Shown in pieces: positions 6,846 through 18,906 of a stretch of DNA of 18,906 nt; position 1 is the stretch's first letter; the number at the start of each line of letters is the position of its first letter. The notes below the pieces were generated by a model that worked only from the letters and a program-made list of their open reading frames with translations, was not told the DNA's origin and did no database searches. Made by a program: the position numbers and the translations under genes. The stretch is from Betaproteobacteria bacterium (GTDB taxonomy: Bacteria > Pseudomonadota > Gammaproteobacteria > Burkholderiales > SG8-39), in assembly GCA_029865405.1 (NCBI GenBank), contig JAOUGZ010000009.1, forward strand, positions 1 through 18,906, written 5' to 3'.

Positions 6846-7438
6846 ACGTGCGCATCAACCTGCTGCCGCACCGCGAGGAGCGGCGCCAGCGCGGCCGCCA
6901 GCATTTCGCGGTTCTCGCCGGGCTGACGGCCATCCTGGGCGCGGTCGTGGTCGGCGCCGGCTACCTGTATATCGCGGGCATGATCTCGACGCAGGATCAG
7001 CGCAACGCGTTTCTCCGCTCCGAGATCGCGAAGCTGGACAAGGAAATCGCCGAGATCAAGAAGCTCAAGGATGAGATCGCCGCGCTGTTGGCGCGCAAGC
7101 AGATCATCGAGACGCTGCAGGCCGACCGCGCGCAGACGGTGCATCTGCTGGACCAGCTGGTGCGGCAGATGCCCGAAGGCGTGTACCTGCGCCAGCTCCG
7201 GCAGCGGGGCCTGTCGATCAACGTGCAGGGCTATGCCCAATCCAATGCGCGGGTATCGACGCTCATGCGCAACATCGAGTCCTCGCCGTGGCTCGCCACC
7301 CCTCAGCTCATCGAGATCAAGGCCTCGCGCGTGGGCAGCAAGCGCCTGTCCGAATTCAACATGAACCTGCAGCTCAAGCGCGTCCAGCTCAAGGAAGCGC
7401 CCAAGGACGCGGCCAAGGCGCCGGCGAAGAAGGGCTGA
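6842..7438 (+). CDS. pilN: Type IV pilus assembly protein PilN
   Basis: 198 residues, bitopic inner-membrane protein of the pilus alignment complex that pairs with PilO. The cytoplasmic N-terminus MNVRINLLPHREERR carries the INLLP motif (5-9), known in this family to fit into the PilM groove. A membrane helix follows (~21-45, FAVLAGLTAILGAVVVGAGYLYIAG). A periplasmic coiled coil (~50-90, with EIAKLDKEIAEIKKLKDEIAALLARK) leads to a ferredoxin-like domain (~95-185: LLDQLVRQMPEGVYLRQLRQRG...YAQSNARVSTLMRNIESSPWL). The tail is lysine- and alanine-rich. It overlaps the pilM stop by 4 bp, with AGG (6831-6833) as a weak Shine-Dalgarno, and is followed by pilO after 3 bp. Confidence 0.96.
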   Translation: MNVRINLLPHREERRQRGRQHFAVLAGLTAILGAVVVGAGYLYIAGMISTQDQRNAFLRSEIAKLDKEIAEIKKLKDEIAALLARKQIIETLQADRAQTVHLLDQLVRQMPEGVYLRQLRQRGLSINVQGYAQSNARVSTLMRNIESSPWLATPQLIEIKASRVGSKRLSEFNMNLQLKRVQLKEAPKDAAKAPAKKG

Positions 7439-7441
7439 ACC

Positions 7442-8098
7442 ATGGCGATGGCGATCGACTTCAAGAAGATTGCGGAAGACTTCAAGGCCACCAACTGGCG
7501 CGATCCGGGCTCGTGGACCGCGATCCCGAAGGCGGTGGTGCTGTTGGCGATCGTGACGGCGCTGCCGGTGATGGGCTACTTCGGCCTGTGGCAGGGCCAG
7601 CTCGAGGAACTCGAGCTCGGCAAGGCGAACGAGGCCAAGTTCAAGCAGGATTACCTCAACAAGAAGAAGCAGGCGGTCAATCTCGACCTGCACAAGCAGC
7701 AGTTGCGGGAGATCGACACGCAGTTCGGCGCGCTGCTGAAGCAACTGCCCAACCGCTCGCAAATGGACGCGCTGCTCGTGGACATCAACCAGGCGGGCCT
7801 GGGCCGCGGCCTGCAGTTCGAGTTGTTCAAGCCGGCCGGCCAGGAGATCGTGCGCGACTTCTACGCCGAGCTGCCGATCACCGTGAAGGTGGTCGGCGTG
7901 TATCACGACATGGGCGCATTCGCGAGCGACGTGGGGCAACTCTCGCGTATTGTCACGCTGAACGACGTGGCCATTGCCGCGGCCAAAGATGGCACCCTGG
8001 TCATGGACGTCACGGCGCGTACCTTCCGCTACCTGGACGATGACGAGGTGGCCGCGCAGCGCAAGGCCGCGGCCGGTGCGCGCAAGGGGCGGCGATGA
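7442..8098 (+). CDS. pilO: Type IV pilus assembly protein PilO
   Basis: 218 residues. PilO is the PilN partner in the inner membrane: a short cytoplasmic segment, a membrane helix (~27-50, IPKAVVLLAIVTALPVMGYFGLW), a periplasmic coiled coil (~52-98, ELELGKANEAKFKQDYLNKKKQAVNL...LREIDTQFGALLKQLP) and a ferredoxin-like domain (~100-200) containing LLVDINQAGLGRGLQFELFKP and the family pattern DFYAELPITVKVVGVYHDMGAFASDVGQLSRIVTLNDV. The C-terminus is basic. The start region repeats ATGGCGATGGCGATC; I choose the first ATG because AAGAAGGG (7427-7434) is spaced 7 nt from it, while the second ATG would be 13 nt away. It overlaps pilP by ATGA (8095-8098). Confidence 0.96.
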   Translation: MAMAIDFKKIAEDFKATNWRDPGSWTAIPKAVVLLAIVTALPVMGYFGLWQGQLEELELGKANEAKFKQDYLNKKKQAVNLDLHKQQLREIDTQFGALLKQLPNRSQMDALLVDINQAGLGRGLQFELFKPAGQEIVRDFYAELPITVKVVGVYHDMGAFASDVGQLSRIVTLNDVAIAAAKDGTLVMDVTARTFRYLDDDEVAAQRKAAAGARKGRR

Positions 8099-8619
8099 AT
8101 CGCCTGTTGCTGGTGGCGTGCGTAGTCCTGCTGGCCGGCTGCGAAGGCGAGCAATACAGCGACCTGAGGAAGGAACTGAACGACATGACCAAGGACCTGC
8201 GCGGCCGGGTCGATCCGCTGCCGCAGGTACGGCCCTACGAGCCGGTGCCTTACCAGGCGGAGAACGAGGTCGATCCGTTCCGTCCGGACCGCATCGAAGT
8301 CGCGGTGGCGGGAGGACCCGGCGCCGCGCCGAGCGGCAAGCAGCCGGATCTCGACCGCCCGAAGGAGCCGCTCGAAGCGTTCCCGCTGGAATCGATCCAG
8401 ATGGTGGGATCGCTCACGCAGGGACGGGAGACCTTCGGTCTGGTGAAAGCCGGCCCCAACCTGTACCGCGTGAAGAAGGGCAACTACATGGGGCAGAACT
8501 TCGGCGTCATCACCGGCATCGACGAAGTGCAGATCAGCCTCAAAGAGCTGATCCAGGAAGGCAGCGGGGAATGGATCGAGCGGGCGAGCGCGCTGCAATT
8601 GCAGGAGGTAAAGAAATGA
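8095..8619 (+). CDS. pilP: Type IV pilus assembly lipoprotein PilP
   Basis: 174 residues. The signal peptide MNRLLLVACVVLLAGC ends in a lipobox (LAGC), so C16 is the predicted lipidated residue. A disordered periplasmic linker (~17-95, proline- and charge-rich, with LPQVRPYEPVPYQAENEVDPFRPDRI) contains the segment that in the family binds the PilN/PilO pair. The C-terminal beta domain (~98-170, LEAFPLESIQMVGSLTQGRETFGLVKAGPNLYRVKKGNYMGQNFGVITGI) is the HR-type domain that contacts the PilQ N-domains. PilP therefore links the inner-membrane complex to the secretin. A good AAGGGG Shine-Dalgarno lies at 8084-8089. The gene overlaps both pilO and pilQ by 4 bp. Confidence 0.96.
   Translation: MNRLLLVACVVLLAGCEGEQYSDLRKELNDMTKDLRGRVDPLPQVRPYEPVPYQAENEVDPFRPDRIEVAVAGGPGAAPSGKQPDLDRPKEPLEAFPLESIQMVGSLTQGRETFGLVKAGPNLYRVKKGNYMGQNFGVITGIDEVQISLKELIQEGSGEWIERASALQLQEVKK
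8603..8609 (+). promoter_or_regulatory. Strong Shine-Dalgarno of pilQ
   Basis: AGGAGGT is a full match to the anti-Shine-Dalgarno, 6 nt before the ATG at 8616. It fixes the pilQ start and excludes a longer product from the upstream open frame. It is the strongest ribosome-binding site in the operon, which fits the need for many secretin subunits per complex. Confidence 0.8.
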
Positions 8620-10703
8620 CAACCACCCACATCGTGCGCGCGGTATTCGGCGCGCTCGTTCTTAGCCTCGCGGGCACGGGCGTTGCGCTCGCCCAGGCCA
8701 ACAGCATCGAGGCGGTCGACGTCTCGCAGCAGGGTGGCAAGGTGGTGCTGCGCATCACTACCAAGGAAGCGCTGAAGGCCGCGCCGCCCAGCTTCAGCGT
8801 CGCCAACCCCGCGCGCATCGCTTTCGATTTCGTCGGCACGGTCAACGCGCTCGGCCGCTCCAGCCAGGACGTCGCGCAGGGCGAACTGCGCTCCCTGAAC
8901 CTGGTGCAGGCGCCGGACAAGACGCGCGTGGTGCTCAATCTCACCCGCCCTGTCGCGCATGAAGTGGCGCTCGATGGCCGCAGCGTGGTGGTGACGCTGG
9001 CCGCGGCCGCCGTGGCCCCTGGCGACAAGGTGGCCAATTTCGCCGAAGGGCGGGGCGAATCGAAGCACGCCATCCGCGATATCGATTTCCGGCGGGGGCG
9101 CACCGGCGAAGGGCGCGTGGTCGTCGATCTGTCGGACACCTCGACGGGCATCGATATCCGCCAGCAGGGACAGAACATCATCGTCGATTTTCTGAAGACG
9201 GCGTTGCCGGACAATCTGCGCCGCCGGCTGGACGTAGTCGATTTCGCCACCCCGGTGCAGACCATCAGCACTTTCCAGCAGGGCGAGAACGTGCGCATGG
9301 TGATCGAGCCGCGCGGGCAGTGGGACCATAACGCCTACCAGTCCGATACCCAGTTCGTGGTCGAGGTGAAGCCGGTCGCACCCGACTCGACGCCGAAGAA
9401 GGGCCAGTATGTCGGCGAGAAGCTCTCGCTCAATTTCCAGAACGTGGAAGTACGGGCGATTCTCAACGTGCTCGCGGATTTCACCGACCTCAACATCATC
9501 ACCAGCGACTCGGTCGGCGGCAGCATCACGCTGCGGCTGAAGGACGTGCCCTGGGACCAGGCGATGGACATCATCCTGCAGACCCGCGGCCTGGACAGCC
9601 GGCGCAACGGCAACGTCATCTGGATCGCGCCGCGTGACGAGCTGGCGACGCGCGAGAAGCTGGCGCTGGAGGCCAACCAGCAGATCCAGGACCTCGAGCA
9701 GACGCGCACCGAGGCGTTCCAGATGAACTACCAGAAGGCGGCCGACGTGGCGAAGCTCCTTTCTGACAAGACGCAGCCGATCCTGTCCAAGCGCGGCAGC
9801 GCGGTGGTCGATGCGCGCACCAACACGCTTTTCGTGCAGGACACGCCGACGCGGCTCGAGGAAGTCAGAAAGCTGCTCGCCAAGATCGACGTGCCCGTGC
9901 GCCAGGTGATGATCGAGGCGCGCATCGTCGAGGCGTCCGATACGTTCAGCAAGAATCTCGGCGTGCGCATGGGTTATGCCGAGAGAGGGATCTCCGGGCG
10001 CGCGCCGGGGTTGGGTTTCGGTGGTCCGAACATCGGCGCAGAGCTGGTCAATACCGGCCAGGCGGCGGGCCTGGTGGCCGGCACCCCGGTGATCAATGGC
10101 CCCGGCCTGAACTCGAACTTCCCGGCGACCGGCCTCAACTCATTCAACGCCGGCGCGATTTCCTTCATCCTGTTCAACAGCTCGCTGACGCGCTTCCTCA
10201 ACCTCGAACTCTCGGCGCTGGAGGCCGACGGCAAGGGCAAGATCATCTCCAGCCCGCGCGTGCTGACCGCGGACCAGGTCGAGGCGGTGATCGAGCAGGG
10301 CACCGAGATCCCGTACCAGCAGGCCACGTCCTCCGGCGCGACCGCCGTTTCCTTCCGCAAGGCGAGTCTCGCGCTCAAGGTAAAGCCGCAGATCACGCCC
10401 GACGGCAATGTCATCATGACGCTCGATGTGAACAAGGACGCGCCGGGGGCGACCACGCCGGCCGGCGTGCAGATCAGCACCAAGCACGTCAAGACCGAGG
10501 TGCTGGTCGAGAACGGCGGCACCGTGGTGATCGGCGGCATCTTCGAGCAGACGGAGCGCACCGACATCACGCGCGTGCCGTTCTTCGGCGAGCTGCCGGT
10601 CATCGGCCGGTTGTTCCGCAACGATACTACGACGTCGCAGAAGACCGAGCTACTGATCTTCGTGACGCCGCGCATCGTCAACGAGCGCGTGACGGTGCGC
10701 TGA
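8616..10703 (+). CDS. pilQ: Type IV pilus secretin PilQ
   Basis: 695 residues. PilQ forms the gated outer-membrane ring through which the pilus passes. The order is: signal peptide (~1-26, cleavage after ALA), AMIN domain 1 (~28-125), AMIN domain 2 (~145-245, HAIRDIDFRRG...), both expected to bind peptidoglycan, STN/N0 domain (~268-330, KLSLNFQNVEVRAILNVLADFTDLNIITSDSV), an N1/secretin_N domain (~360-425, with VDARTNTLFVQDTPTRLEEVRKLLAKID), then the secretin beta-barrel domain (~428-690) with VRQVMIEARIVEAS, the gate region and the signature VPFFGELPVIGRLFR...KTELLIFVTPRIV. I see no octapeptide-type repeats like those of some Neisseria PilQ. The start at 8616 is set by AGGAGGT and by the ATGA overlap with pilP. 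An intrinsic terminator follows. Confidence 0.97.
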   Translation: MTTTHIVRAVFGALVLSLAGTGVALAQANSIEAVDVSQQGGKVVLRITTKEALKAAPPSFSVANPARIAFDFVGTVNALGRSSQDVAQGELRSLNLVQAPDKTRVVLNLTRPVAHEVALDGRSVVVTLAAAAVAPGDKVANFAEGRGESKHAIRDIDFRRGRTGEGRVVVDLSDTSTGIDIRQQGQNIIVDFLKTALPDNLRRRLDVVDFATPVQTISTFQQGENVRMVIEPRGQWDHNAYQSDTQFVVEVKPVAPDSTPKKGQYVGEKLSLNFQNVEVRAILNVLADFTDLNIITSDSVGGSITLRLKDVPWDQAMDIILQTRGLDSRRNGNVIWIAPRDELATREKLALEANQQIQDLEQTRTEAFQMNYQKAADVAKLLSDKTQPILSKRGSAVVDARTNTLFVQDTPTRLEEVRKLLAKIDVPVRQVMIEARIVEASDTFSKNLGVRMGYAERGISGRAPGLGFGGPNIGAELVNTGQAAGLVAGTPVINGPGLNSNFPATGLNSFNAGAISFILFNSSLTRFLNLELSALEADGKGKIISSPRVLTADQVEAVIEQGTEIPYQQATSSGATAVSFRKASLALKVKPQITPDGNVIMTLDVNKDAPGATTPAGVQISTKHVKTEVLVENGGTVVIGGIFEQTERTDITRVPFFGELPVIGRLFRNDTTTSQKTELLIFVTPRIVNERVTVR

Positions 10704-10732
10704 AGAGTTTGCCAGGTCTCCTTCTGGGACAC

Positions 10733-10762
10733 GCGGCCGGGCTTGCCCGGCCGTTCTTGTTT
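10733..10762 (+). terminator. Rho-independent terminator after pilQ
   Basis: An 8-bp perfect GC stem, CGGCCGGG (10734-10741) with CCCGGCCG (10746-10753), encloses a CTTG tetraloop and is followed by TTCTTGTTT (10754-10762). It lies 30 bp after the pilQ stop and before aroK, which suggests that pilMNOPQ and aroKB are at least partly separate transcription units. Confidence 0.8.
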
Positions 10763-10772
10763 GCGGCGTCCG

Positions 10773-10778
10773 TACAAT
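10773..10778 (+). promoter_or_regulatory. Candidate -10 element for aroKB
   Basis: TACAAT (five of six matches to TATAAT) lies between the pilQ terminator and aroK. No -35 is apparent at 16-18 bp. The predicted start point would be at or next to the aroK ATG (10785), so if this element is used the message would be nearly leaderless. Confidence 0.35.
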
Positions 10779-10784
10779 AGGCGC

Positions 10785-11318
10785 ATGCGGGGCGCACGCA
10801 ACCTATTTCTCGTCGGCATGATGGGCGCGGGCAAGACCACGGCGGGTCGCCTGTTGGCGCGCCGCCTGAAGCGCGAGTTCCTGGACAGCGACCACGAGAT
10901 CGAGCGCCGCTGCGGCGTGAAGGTGCCGGTGATTTTCGAGATCGAGGGCGAAGCGGGATTTCGCGCGCGCGAGACGGCGGTGATCGCCGAGCTGACGGCG
11001 CTCGAGGAGGTGGTGCTGGCGACGGGCGGCGGCGCGGTGCTGGCCGAAGCCAATCGCCGCCATCTGGCTGCGCGCGGCACGGTGATCTACCTGCACGCGC
11101 CGCCGGCGGCGCTCTACGAGCGCGTGCGCCAGGACCGAAACCGGCCGCTGCTCGCGACCGCGGACCCGCGGGCGCGCCTGCAAGAGTTGTACGCGGTGCG
11201 CGACCCCCTATACCGGAAAATTGCCGACATCGTCGTCGACACGGGCCGGCAGAGTGTGCAGACGTTGGCGCGCCAACTGCTTGCACGGCTCAAGGACGAA
11301 TGGAAACTGTCCGCGTAG
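10785..11318 (+). CDS. aroK: Shikimate kinase
   Basis: 177 residues, normal for shikimate kinase. It phosphorylates shikimate at the 3-hydroxyl with ATP in the cytoplasmic route to chorismate. Visible motifs: Walker [10 protein letters not shown] (11-19), shikimate-binding FLDSD (D36) and GFR (R60), the GGG loop (81-83, ATGGGAV), lid arginine R120 in QDRNRPLL, and R139 in YAVRDPLY. I start at the ATG at 10785, giving [19 protein letters not shown]; an in-frame TTG at 10743 would begin inside the terminator stem and can be dismissed. No clear Shine-Dalgarno is present. The gene overlaps aroB by 19 bp, the conserved aroKB arrangement. Confidence 0.95.
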   Translation: MRGARNLFLVGMMGAGKTTAGRLLARRLKREFLDSDHEIERRCGVKVPVIFEIEGEAGFRARETAVIAELTALEEVVLATGGGAVLAEANRRHLAARGTVIYLHAPPAALYERVRQDRNRPLLATADPRARLQELYAVRDPLYRKIADIVVDTGRQSVQTLARQLLARLKDEWKLSA

Positions 11319-12409
11319 CGCTCGACGCGCGCTCCTATCCCGTGCATATCGGCGCTGGCGCGATCGACGCGGAGGCGCTGTACCGCCCGCACCTTCGACC
11401 CGGGCGCATCGCCGTCGTCACCAACCCGGTGGTCGGCCCACTGTACCTCGCGCGCGTGAGGGCGGCGCTGGCGCGCGCAGGGGCGGCGCCCCCCATCGAG
11501 GTTCTGGTCGAAGACGGTGAACAGGCGAAGAGCTGGCCTGCACTGGAACGGGTGTTCGACAGCCTGCTGGGGGCGGGCCTCGGGCGCGATGGCCTGCTCG
11601 TCGCCCTGGGCGGCGGCGTGGTCGGCGACCTCGCCGGCTTCGCAGCGGCGGTGTACCAGCGCGGCATTCCTTTCATCCAGGTGCCGACCACCCTTCTTGC
11701 CCAGGTCGATTCCTCCGTTGGCGGCAAGACCGCGGTCAACCACGCGCGCGGCAAGAACATGATCGGCGCCTTCCATCAGCCCGCGGCGGTCATCGCCGAC
11801 GTCGGCGCGCTGGCGACGCTGCCCGAGCGTGAGTTGCGCGCCGGCCTCGCCGAAGTGATCAAGCACGGTTTCGCCCTGGACGCCGCGCTCGTCGCCTGGC
11901 TGGAAAAGAACATGGGGCGGCTGCTGGCGCGCGAGGCAGCGGCGCTGACCCACGTGGTGCGCCGCTCGTGCGAGCTGAAGGCGCAGGTCGTGGCCGGAGA
12001 CGAGCGCGAGGCCGGCGCGCGGGCCCTGCTCAATTTCGGCCACACGTTCGGCCACGCCATCGAAGCCGGCGCCGGCTACGGCGTCTGGCTGCACGGCGAG
12101 GCGGTCGCGGCCGGCATGGTGATGGCCGCCGAATTATCGGCACGCGCCGGGCTCCTCGCCGCGGCCGATGCCGAGCGCCTGCGCCGGCTCGTGCGTGCCG
12201 CCGGGCTGCCGGCGACGGGGCCGGCGCTCGCACCGGAGCGCTATCTGGCGCTGATGGCGGGTGACAAAAAGGCGGTGGGCGGACGCACCCGTTACGTTGT
12301 GCTGAAAGAAGTAGGCCGTGCCGCCCTAGGCGAAGACATCGACGAGCGATGGGTGCGAGAGGCCATCGCTGCAAGCGTCGATGGGGCGCCGGCCGGCGCC
12401 TCCCGCTAG
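11300..12409 (+). CDS. aroB: 3-Dehydroquinate synthase
   Basis: 369 residues, normal length. It converts DAHP to 3-dehydroquinate, the second step of the shikimate pathway, using NAD+ and a divalent metal. The NAD-binding loop [11 protein letters not shown] (104-114) and the conserved block [21 protein letters not shown] (128-148) are intact. Metal ligands are present: E185 (AEVIKHG), H248 ([11 protein letters not shown]) and H265 (WLHGEAV). The basic DKK motif near 322-324 is also seen. The start ATG lies inside the last codons of aroK, with AAGGA (11292-11296) only 3 nt upstream, so expression is probably coupled to aroK. In many betaproteobacteria I recall a dgt gene following aroB; here gltB follows directly. 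Confidence 0.96.
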   Translation: METVRVALDARSYPVHIGAGAIDAEALYRPHLRPGRIAVVTNPVVGPLYLARVRAALARAGAAPPIEVLVEDGEQAKSWPALERVFDSLLGAGLGRDGLLVALGGGVVGDLAGFAAAVYQRGIPFIQVPTTLLAQVDSSVGGKTAVNHARGKNMIGAFHQPAAVIADVGALATLPERELRAGLAEVIKHGFALDAALVAWLEKNMGRLLAREAAALTHVVRRSCELKAQVVAGDEREAGARALLNFGHTFGHAIEAGAGYGVWLHGEAVAAGMVMAAELSARAGLLAAADAERLRRLVRAAGLPATGPALAPERYLALMAGDKKAVGGRTRYVVLKEVGRAALGEDIDERWVREAIAASVDGAPAGASR

Positions 12410-12426
12410 CCCGCCGCCTGAAACTC

Positions 12427-12455
12427 TTGTTGGCGCTGGACTCTGGAGGTATATT
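12427..12455 (+). promoter_or_regulatory. Candidate sigma-70 promoter for gltBD
   Basis: TTGTTG (12427-12432), a 17-bp spacer, then TATATT (12450-12455, five of six matches to TATAAT), in the only AT-rich patch of the aroB-gltB gap. Transcription would begin near 12462, leaving a leader of about 67 nt before the gltB GTG. This also argues against any gltB start upstream of 12462. Confidence 0.5.
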
Positions 12456-12500
12456 TATTCGTTCGATCGCAGAAATTGTGCAGAGCGGCGAAACGACGAG

Positions 12501-12518
12501 AAATGTACATTTGATCAA
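12501..12518. promoter_or_regulatory. Two overlapping AT-rich palindromes in the gltB leader
   Basis: AAATGTACATTT (12501-12512) is a perfect 12-bp palindrome, and TTGATCAA (12511-12518) is a perfect 8-bp palindrome that shares two bases with it. They lie between the candidate promoter and the gltB start, partly over the presumed ribosome-binding site AAAGGG (12517-12522). They could be an operator; the regulator is unknown. Confidence 0.4.
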
Positions 12519-12528
12519 AGGGTTGCCA

Positions 12529-17178
<4,650 letters not shown>

Positions 17179-18636
17179 ATGGGCAAAGTCACAGGCTTCC
17201 TGGAGTACCAGCGACTCCAGGAAGCAGCCGAGGACAAGGACGCCCGCAAGAAGCACTACCGCGAGTTCGTCCTGCATCTCACCGAGGACCAGGCGAAGAT
17301 CCAGGGGGCGCGCTGCATGGACTGCGGCACGCCATTCTGCATGTCCGGGTGCCCGGTCAACAACATCATCCCCGACTGGAACGACCTCGTTTACCAGGGC
17401 GACTGGCGGCGCGCGATCGACACGCTGCACTCGACCAACAATTTCCCTGAGTTCACCGGCCGCATCTGCCCGGCGCCCTGCGAAGAAGCCTGCGTGCTGC
17501 GCATCAACGCCGATCCCGTGGGCATCAAGTCGATCGAGCACGCGATCATCGACCGCGCCTGGGAGGCGGGCTGGGTGCTGCCGGCGCCGGCGGCGCGCAA
17601 GAGCGGAAAGACCGTGGCAGTGGTCGGCTCCGGGCCCGCGGGCCTCGCCTGCGCGCAGCAGCTCGCGCGCGCCGGGCACGCGGTGACGATCTACGAGAAG
17701 AACGACCGCATCGGCGGACTGCTGCGCTACGGCATTCCGGATTTCAAGATGGAGAAGCACCACATCGACCGTCGCGTCGAGCAGATGCGGGCCGAGGGCG
17801 TAGAGTTTCGAGTCAACCACGTGGTGGGAAGCGACCCGGTCGGCGCGGGCAATGCAAAGGCCCAGGCCGTGGAGCCGGGGCAACTGCTGACCGATTTCGA
17901 CGCCGTGGTACTCGCGGGCGGCGCCGAAGTGCCGCGCGATCTGCCCGTACCGGGGCGCGAGCTCGAGGGCGTGCACTTCGCCATGGATTTCCTGCCGCTG
18001 CAGAACCGGCGCGTGGCCGGGGACACGGGCGTACCGGACCTGTGGGCGAGCGGCAAGCACGTGGTGATCATCGGCGGCGGCGACACCGGCTCGGACTGCG
18101 TCGGCACGTCGAACCGGCACGGCGCCGCCTCGGTGACGCAGTTCGAGCTGCTGCCGATGCCGCCTGATCCGGAATCCAACCCCGTGTGGCCGTACTGGCC
18201 GACGCGGCTGCGCACTTCGTCGTCGCACGAGGAAGGCGCGGCGCGCGACTGGTCGGTGGCCACCAAGGCCTTTCTGGGCGAGAACGGCAAGGTCAAGGCG
18301 TTGCGCGCCGCAAAGCTGGAATGGAAGGACGGCAAGCCCGCAGAGATTCCCGGGACCGAGTTCGAAATGCCCGCCGACCTCGTACTGCTGGCGATGGGTT
18401 TCGTGTCTCCGGCCAGGTCCGTGCTGGAGAGGCTCGGCGTCGTAAGCGACTCCCGCGGCAATGCGCGCGCCGACACGGACGGCGCGCTTGCCTATCGTAC
18501 GACTGTGGACAAGGTATTTGCCGCGGGCGACATACGCCGCGGGCAGTCGCTCGTCGTCTGGGCGATCCGCGAGGGCCGCCAGTGCGCCCGCGCAGTGGAC
18601 GAATTCCTGGTGGGCTCGTCCGAGCTGCCGCGCTAG
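17179..18636 (+). CDS. gltD: Glutamate synthase (NADPH) small subunit
   Basis: 485 residues. GltD takes electrons from NADPH through FAD and 4Fe-4S clusters to GltB. The N-terminal cluster region has C46, C49, C54, C58 ([13 protein letters not shown]) and C97, C101, C105 (CPAPCEEAC). The FAD Rossmann motif [18 protein letters not shown]...IYEK starts near 145, with [12 protein letters not shown] after it. The NADPH motif [22 protein letters not shown] starts near 295, and the C-terminal flavin motif [18 protein letters not shown] lies near 445. All are intact and the length is normal. The ATG follows the gltB TAG immediately, with only a weak AAGAAAG-type site inside the gltB end, so translation is probably coupled to gltB. 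The first codons hold a strong hairpin (17195-17225). It converges on the next gene with a 1-bp gap. Confidence 0.97.
   Translation: MGKVTGFLEYQRLQEAAEDKDARKKHYREFVLHLTEDQAKIQGARCMDCGTPFCMSGCPVNNIIPDWNDLVYQGDWRRAIDTLHSTNNFPEFTGRICPAPCEEACVLRINADPVGIKSIEHAIIDRAWEAGWVLPAPAARKSGKTVAVVGSGPAGLACAQQLARAGHAVTIYEKNDRIGGLLRYGIPDFKMEKHHIDRRVEQMRAEGVEFRVNHVVGSDPVGAGNAKAQAVEPGQLLTDFDAVVLAGGAEVPRDLPVPGRELEGVHFAMDFLPLQNRRVAGDTGVPDLWASGKHVVIIGGGDTGSDCVGTSNRHGAASVTQFELLPMPPDPESNPVWPYWPTRLRTSSSHEEGAARDWSVATKAFLGENGKVKALRAAKLEWKDGKPAEIPGTEFEMPADLVLLAMGFVSPARSVLERLGVVSDSRGNARADTDGALAYRTTVDKVFAAGDIRRGQSLVVWAIREGRQCARAVDEFLVGSSELPR
17195..17225 (+). repeat. Perfect 12-bp inverted repeat in the start of gltD
   Basis: GCTTCCTGGAGT (17195-17206) and ACTCCAGGAAGC (17214-17225) are exact reverse complements separated by ACCAGCG. 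The mRNA can fold into a 12-bp stem with a 7-nt loop, starting 17 nt into gltD and encoding about codons 6-16 ([11 protein letters not shown]). No T-run follows, so it is not a terminator. Confidence 0.7.
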
Positions 18637-18637
18637 C

Positions 18638-18906
18638 TCAGTCGCTTGCCGGCGAGATGCGGTATTCGATCACCGCGTCGTTGCCGTTCAGCGTTTCCGC
18701 GAGGCTGCGCATGTTGTCCGACTTGAGCGTGCGCAGCACCATGCGGTATTCGAACTGCTGGCGTTCCCCGGTCAGCCGGTAATTGAGGTTGGCGACCGAG
18801 AAGCCATGCTGCGCGACGAGCACGCGCAGCGCCTCTTCCGGCATCACCGCCTCGCGCGTGAAACGCACCATGAAATTGGCGTACAGCTCGGTGGGCATGC
18901 GGCCTT
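18638..18906 (-). CDS. Probable MgtC/SapB-family protein, C-terminal domain only (truncated by window edge)
   Basis: The open frame runs to the window end without a clear start, so at least 88 residues of the C-terminus are seen. The pattern YANFMVRFTREAVMPEEALRVLV, then FSVANLNYRLTGERQQFEYRMVLRTLKSDNMRSLAETLNGNDAVIEYRISP, suggests an ACT-like alpha-beta domain such as the cytoplasmic C-terminal domain of many MgtC/SapB membrane proteins. The membrane part would lie outside the window. An ATG at 18898 gives an 86-residue product, but I think it is an internal Met, since the sequence before it (GR) stays open and the domain seems already under way. Function in this organism is unknown; MgtC relatives are linked to magnesium limitation and acid stress. 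It converges on gltD with 1 bp between the stops. Confidence 0.55.
   Translation of the reverse strand, partial: GRMPTELYANFMVRFTREAVMPEEALRVLVAQHGFSVANLNYRLTGERQQFEYRMVLRTLKSDNMRSLAETLNGNDAVIEYRISPASD

Noticed and set aside
7974..8615. A long N-terminal extension of the pilQ reading frame back into pilO and pilP
   Set aside because: The extension translates to R/G/P-rich sequence overlapping two well-recognised genes. The ATG at 8616 has a full AGGAGGT site and is followed by a signal peptide.
12349..12528. A 60-codon N-terminal extension of gltB
   Set aside because: It overlaps the aroB end and the candidate gltB promoter, has no family similarity, and would make the propeptide far longer than usual. 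The GTG at 12529 has a well-placed AAAGGG.

Overview
The window is a gene-dense, high-GC segment of a bacterial chromosome. Gene content and order point to a betaproteobacterium: lysA, lptM, cyaY and a class A penicillin-binding protein on one side, then pilMNOPQ, aroK, aroB, gltB and gltD. I cannot name a genus. I see no tRNA, rRNA, CRISPR array, insertion sequence, phage gene or sign of recent transfer, and no gene-free stretch over about 200 bp. It reads as conserved core genome, not as a new multi-gene system.

Left part (1-5.6 kb). The 3' part of a membrane anti-sigma-factor-like gene (+) runs into a minus-strand cluster, lptM > lysA > NYN/LOTUS-domain gene. The lptM lipoprotein gene is only 57 codons. 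cyaY (+) diverges from lptM across 42 bp and converges on mrcA (PBP1A, -); their stop codons overlap inside a small palindrome.

Middle (5.6-10.8 kb). mrcA and pilMNOPQ diverge from a 182-bp region with candidate promoters in both directions and a hairpin in the pilM leader. pilM-pilN, pilO-pilP and pilP-pilQ each overlap by ATGA; pilN and pilO are 3 bp apart. The five genes encode the type IV pilus alignment subcomplex and outer-membrane secretin. A clear intrinsic terminator follows pilQ.

Right part (10.8-18.9 kb). aroK and aroB overlap by 19 bp and encode two shikimate-pathway steps. After 119 bp holding a good promoter candidate and an AT-rich palindrome, gltB and gltD encode the two subunits of NADPH-dependent glutamate synthase. 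gltD converges, with a 1-bp gap, on the 3' end of a probable MgtC/SapB-family gene that runs off the window.

The points most worth a second look are small: the palindromes in the gltB leader, a perfect 12-bp hairpin in the first codons of gltD, the pilM leader hairpin, non-consensus active-site residues in LysA, and the NYN-LOTUS protein of unknown role next to lysA.
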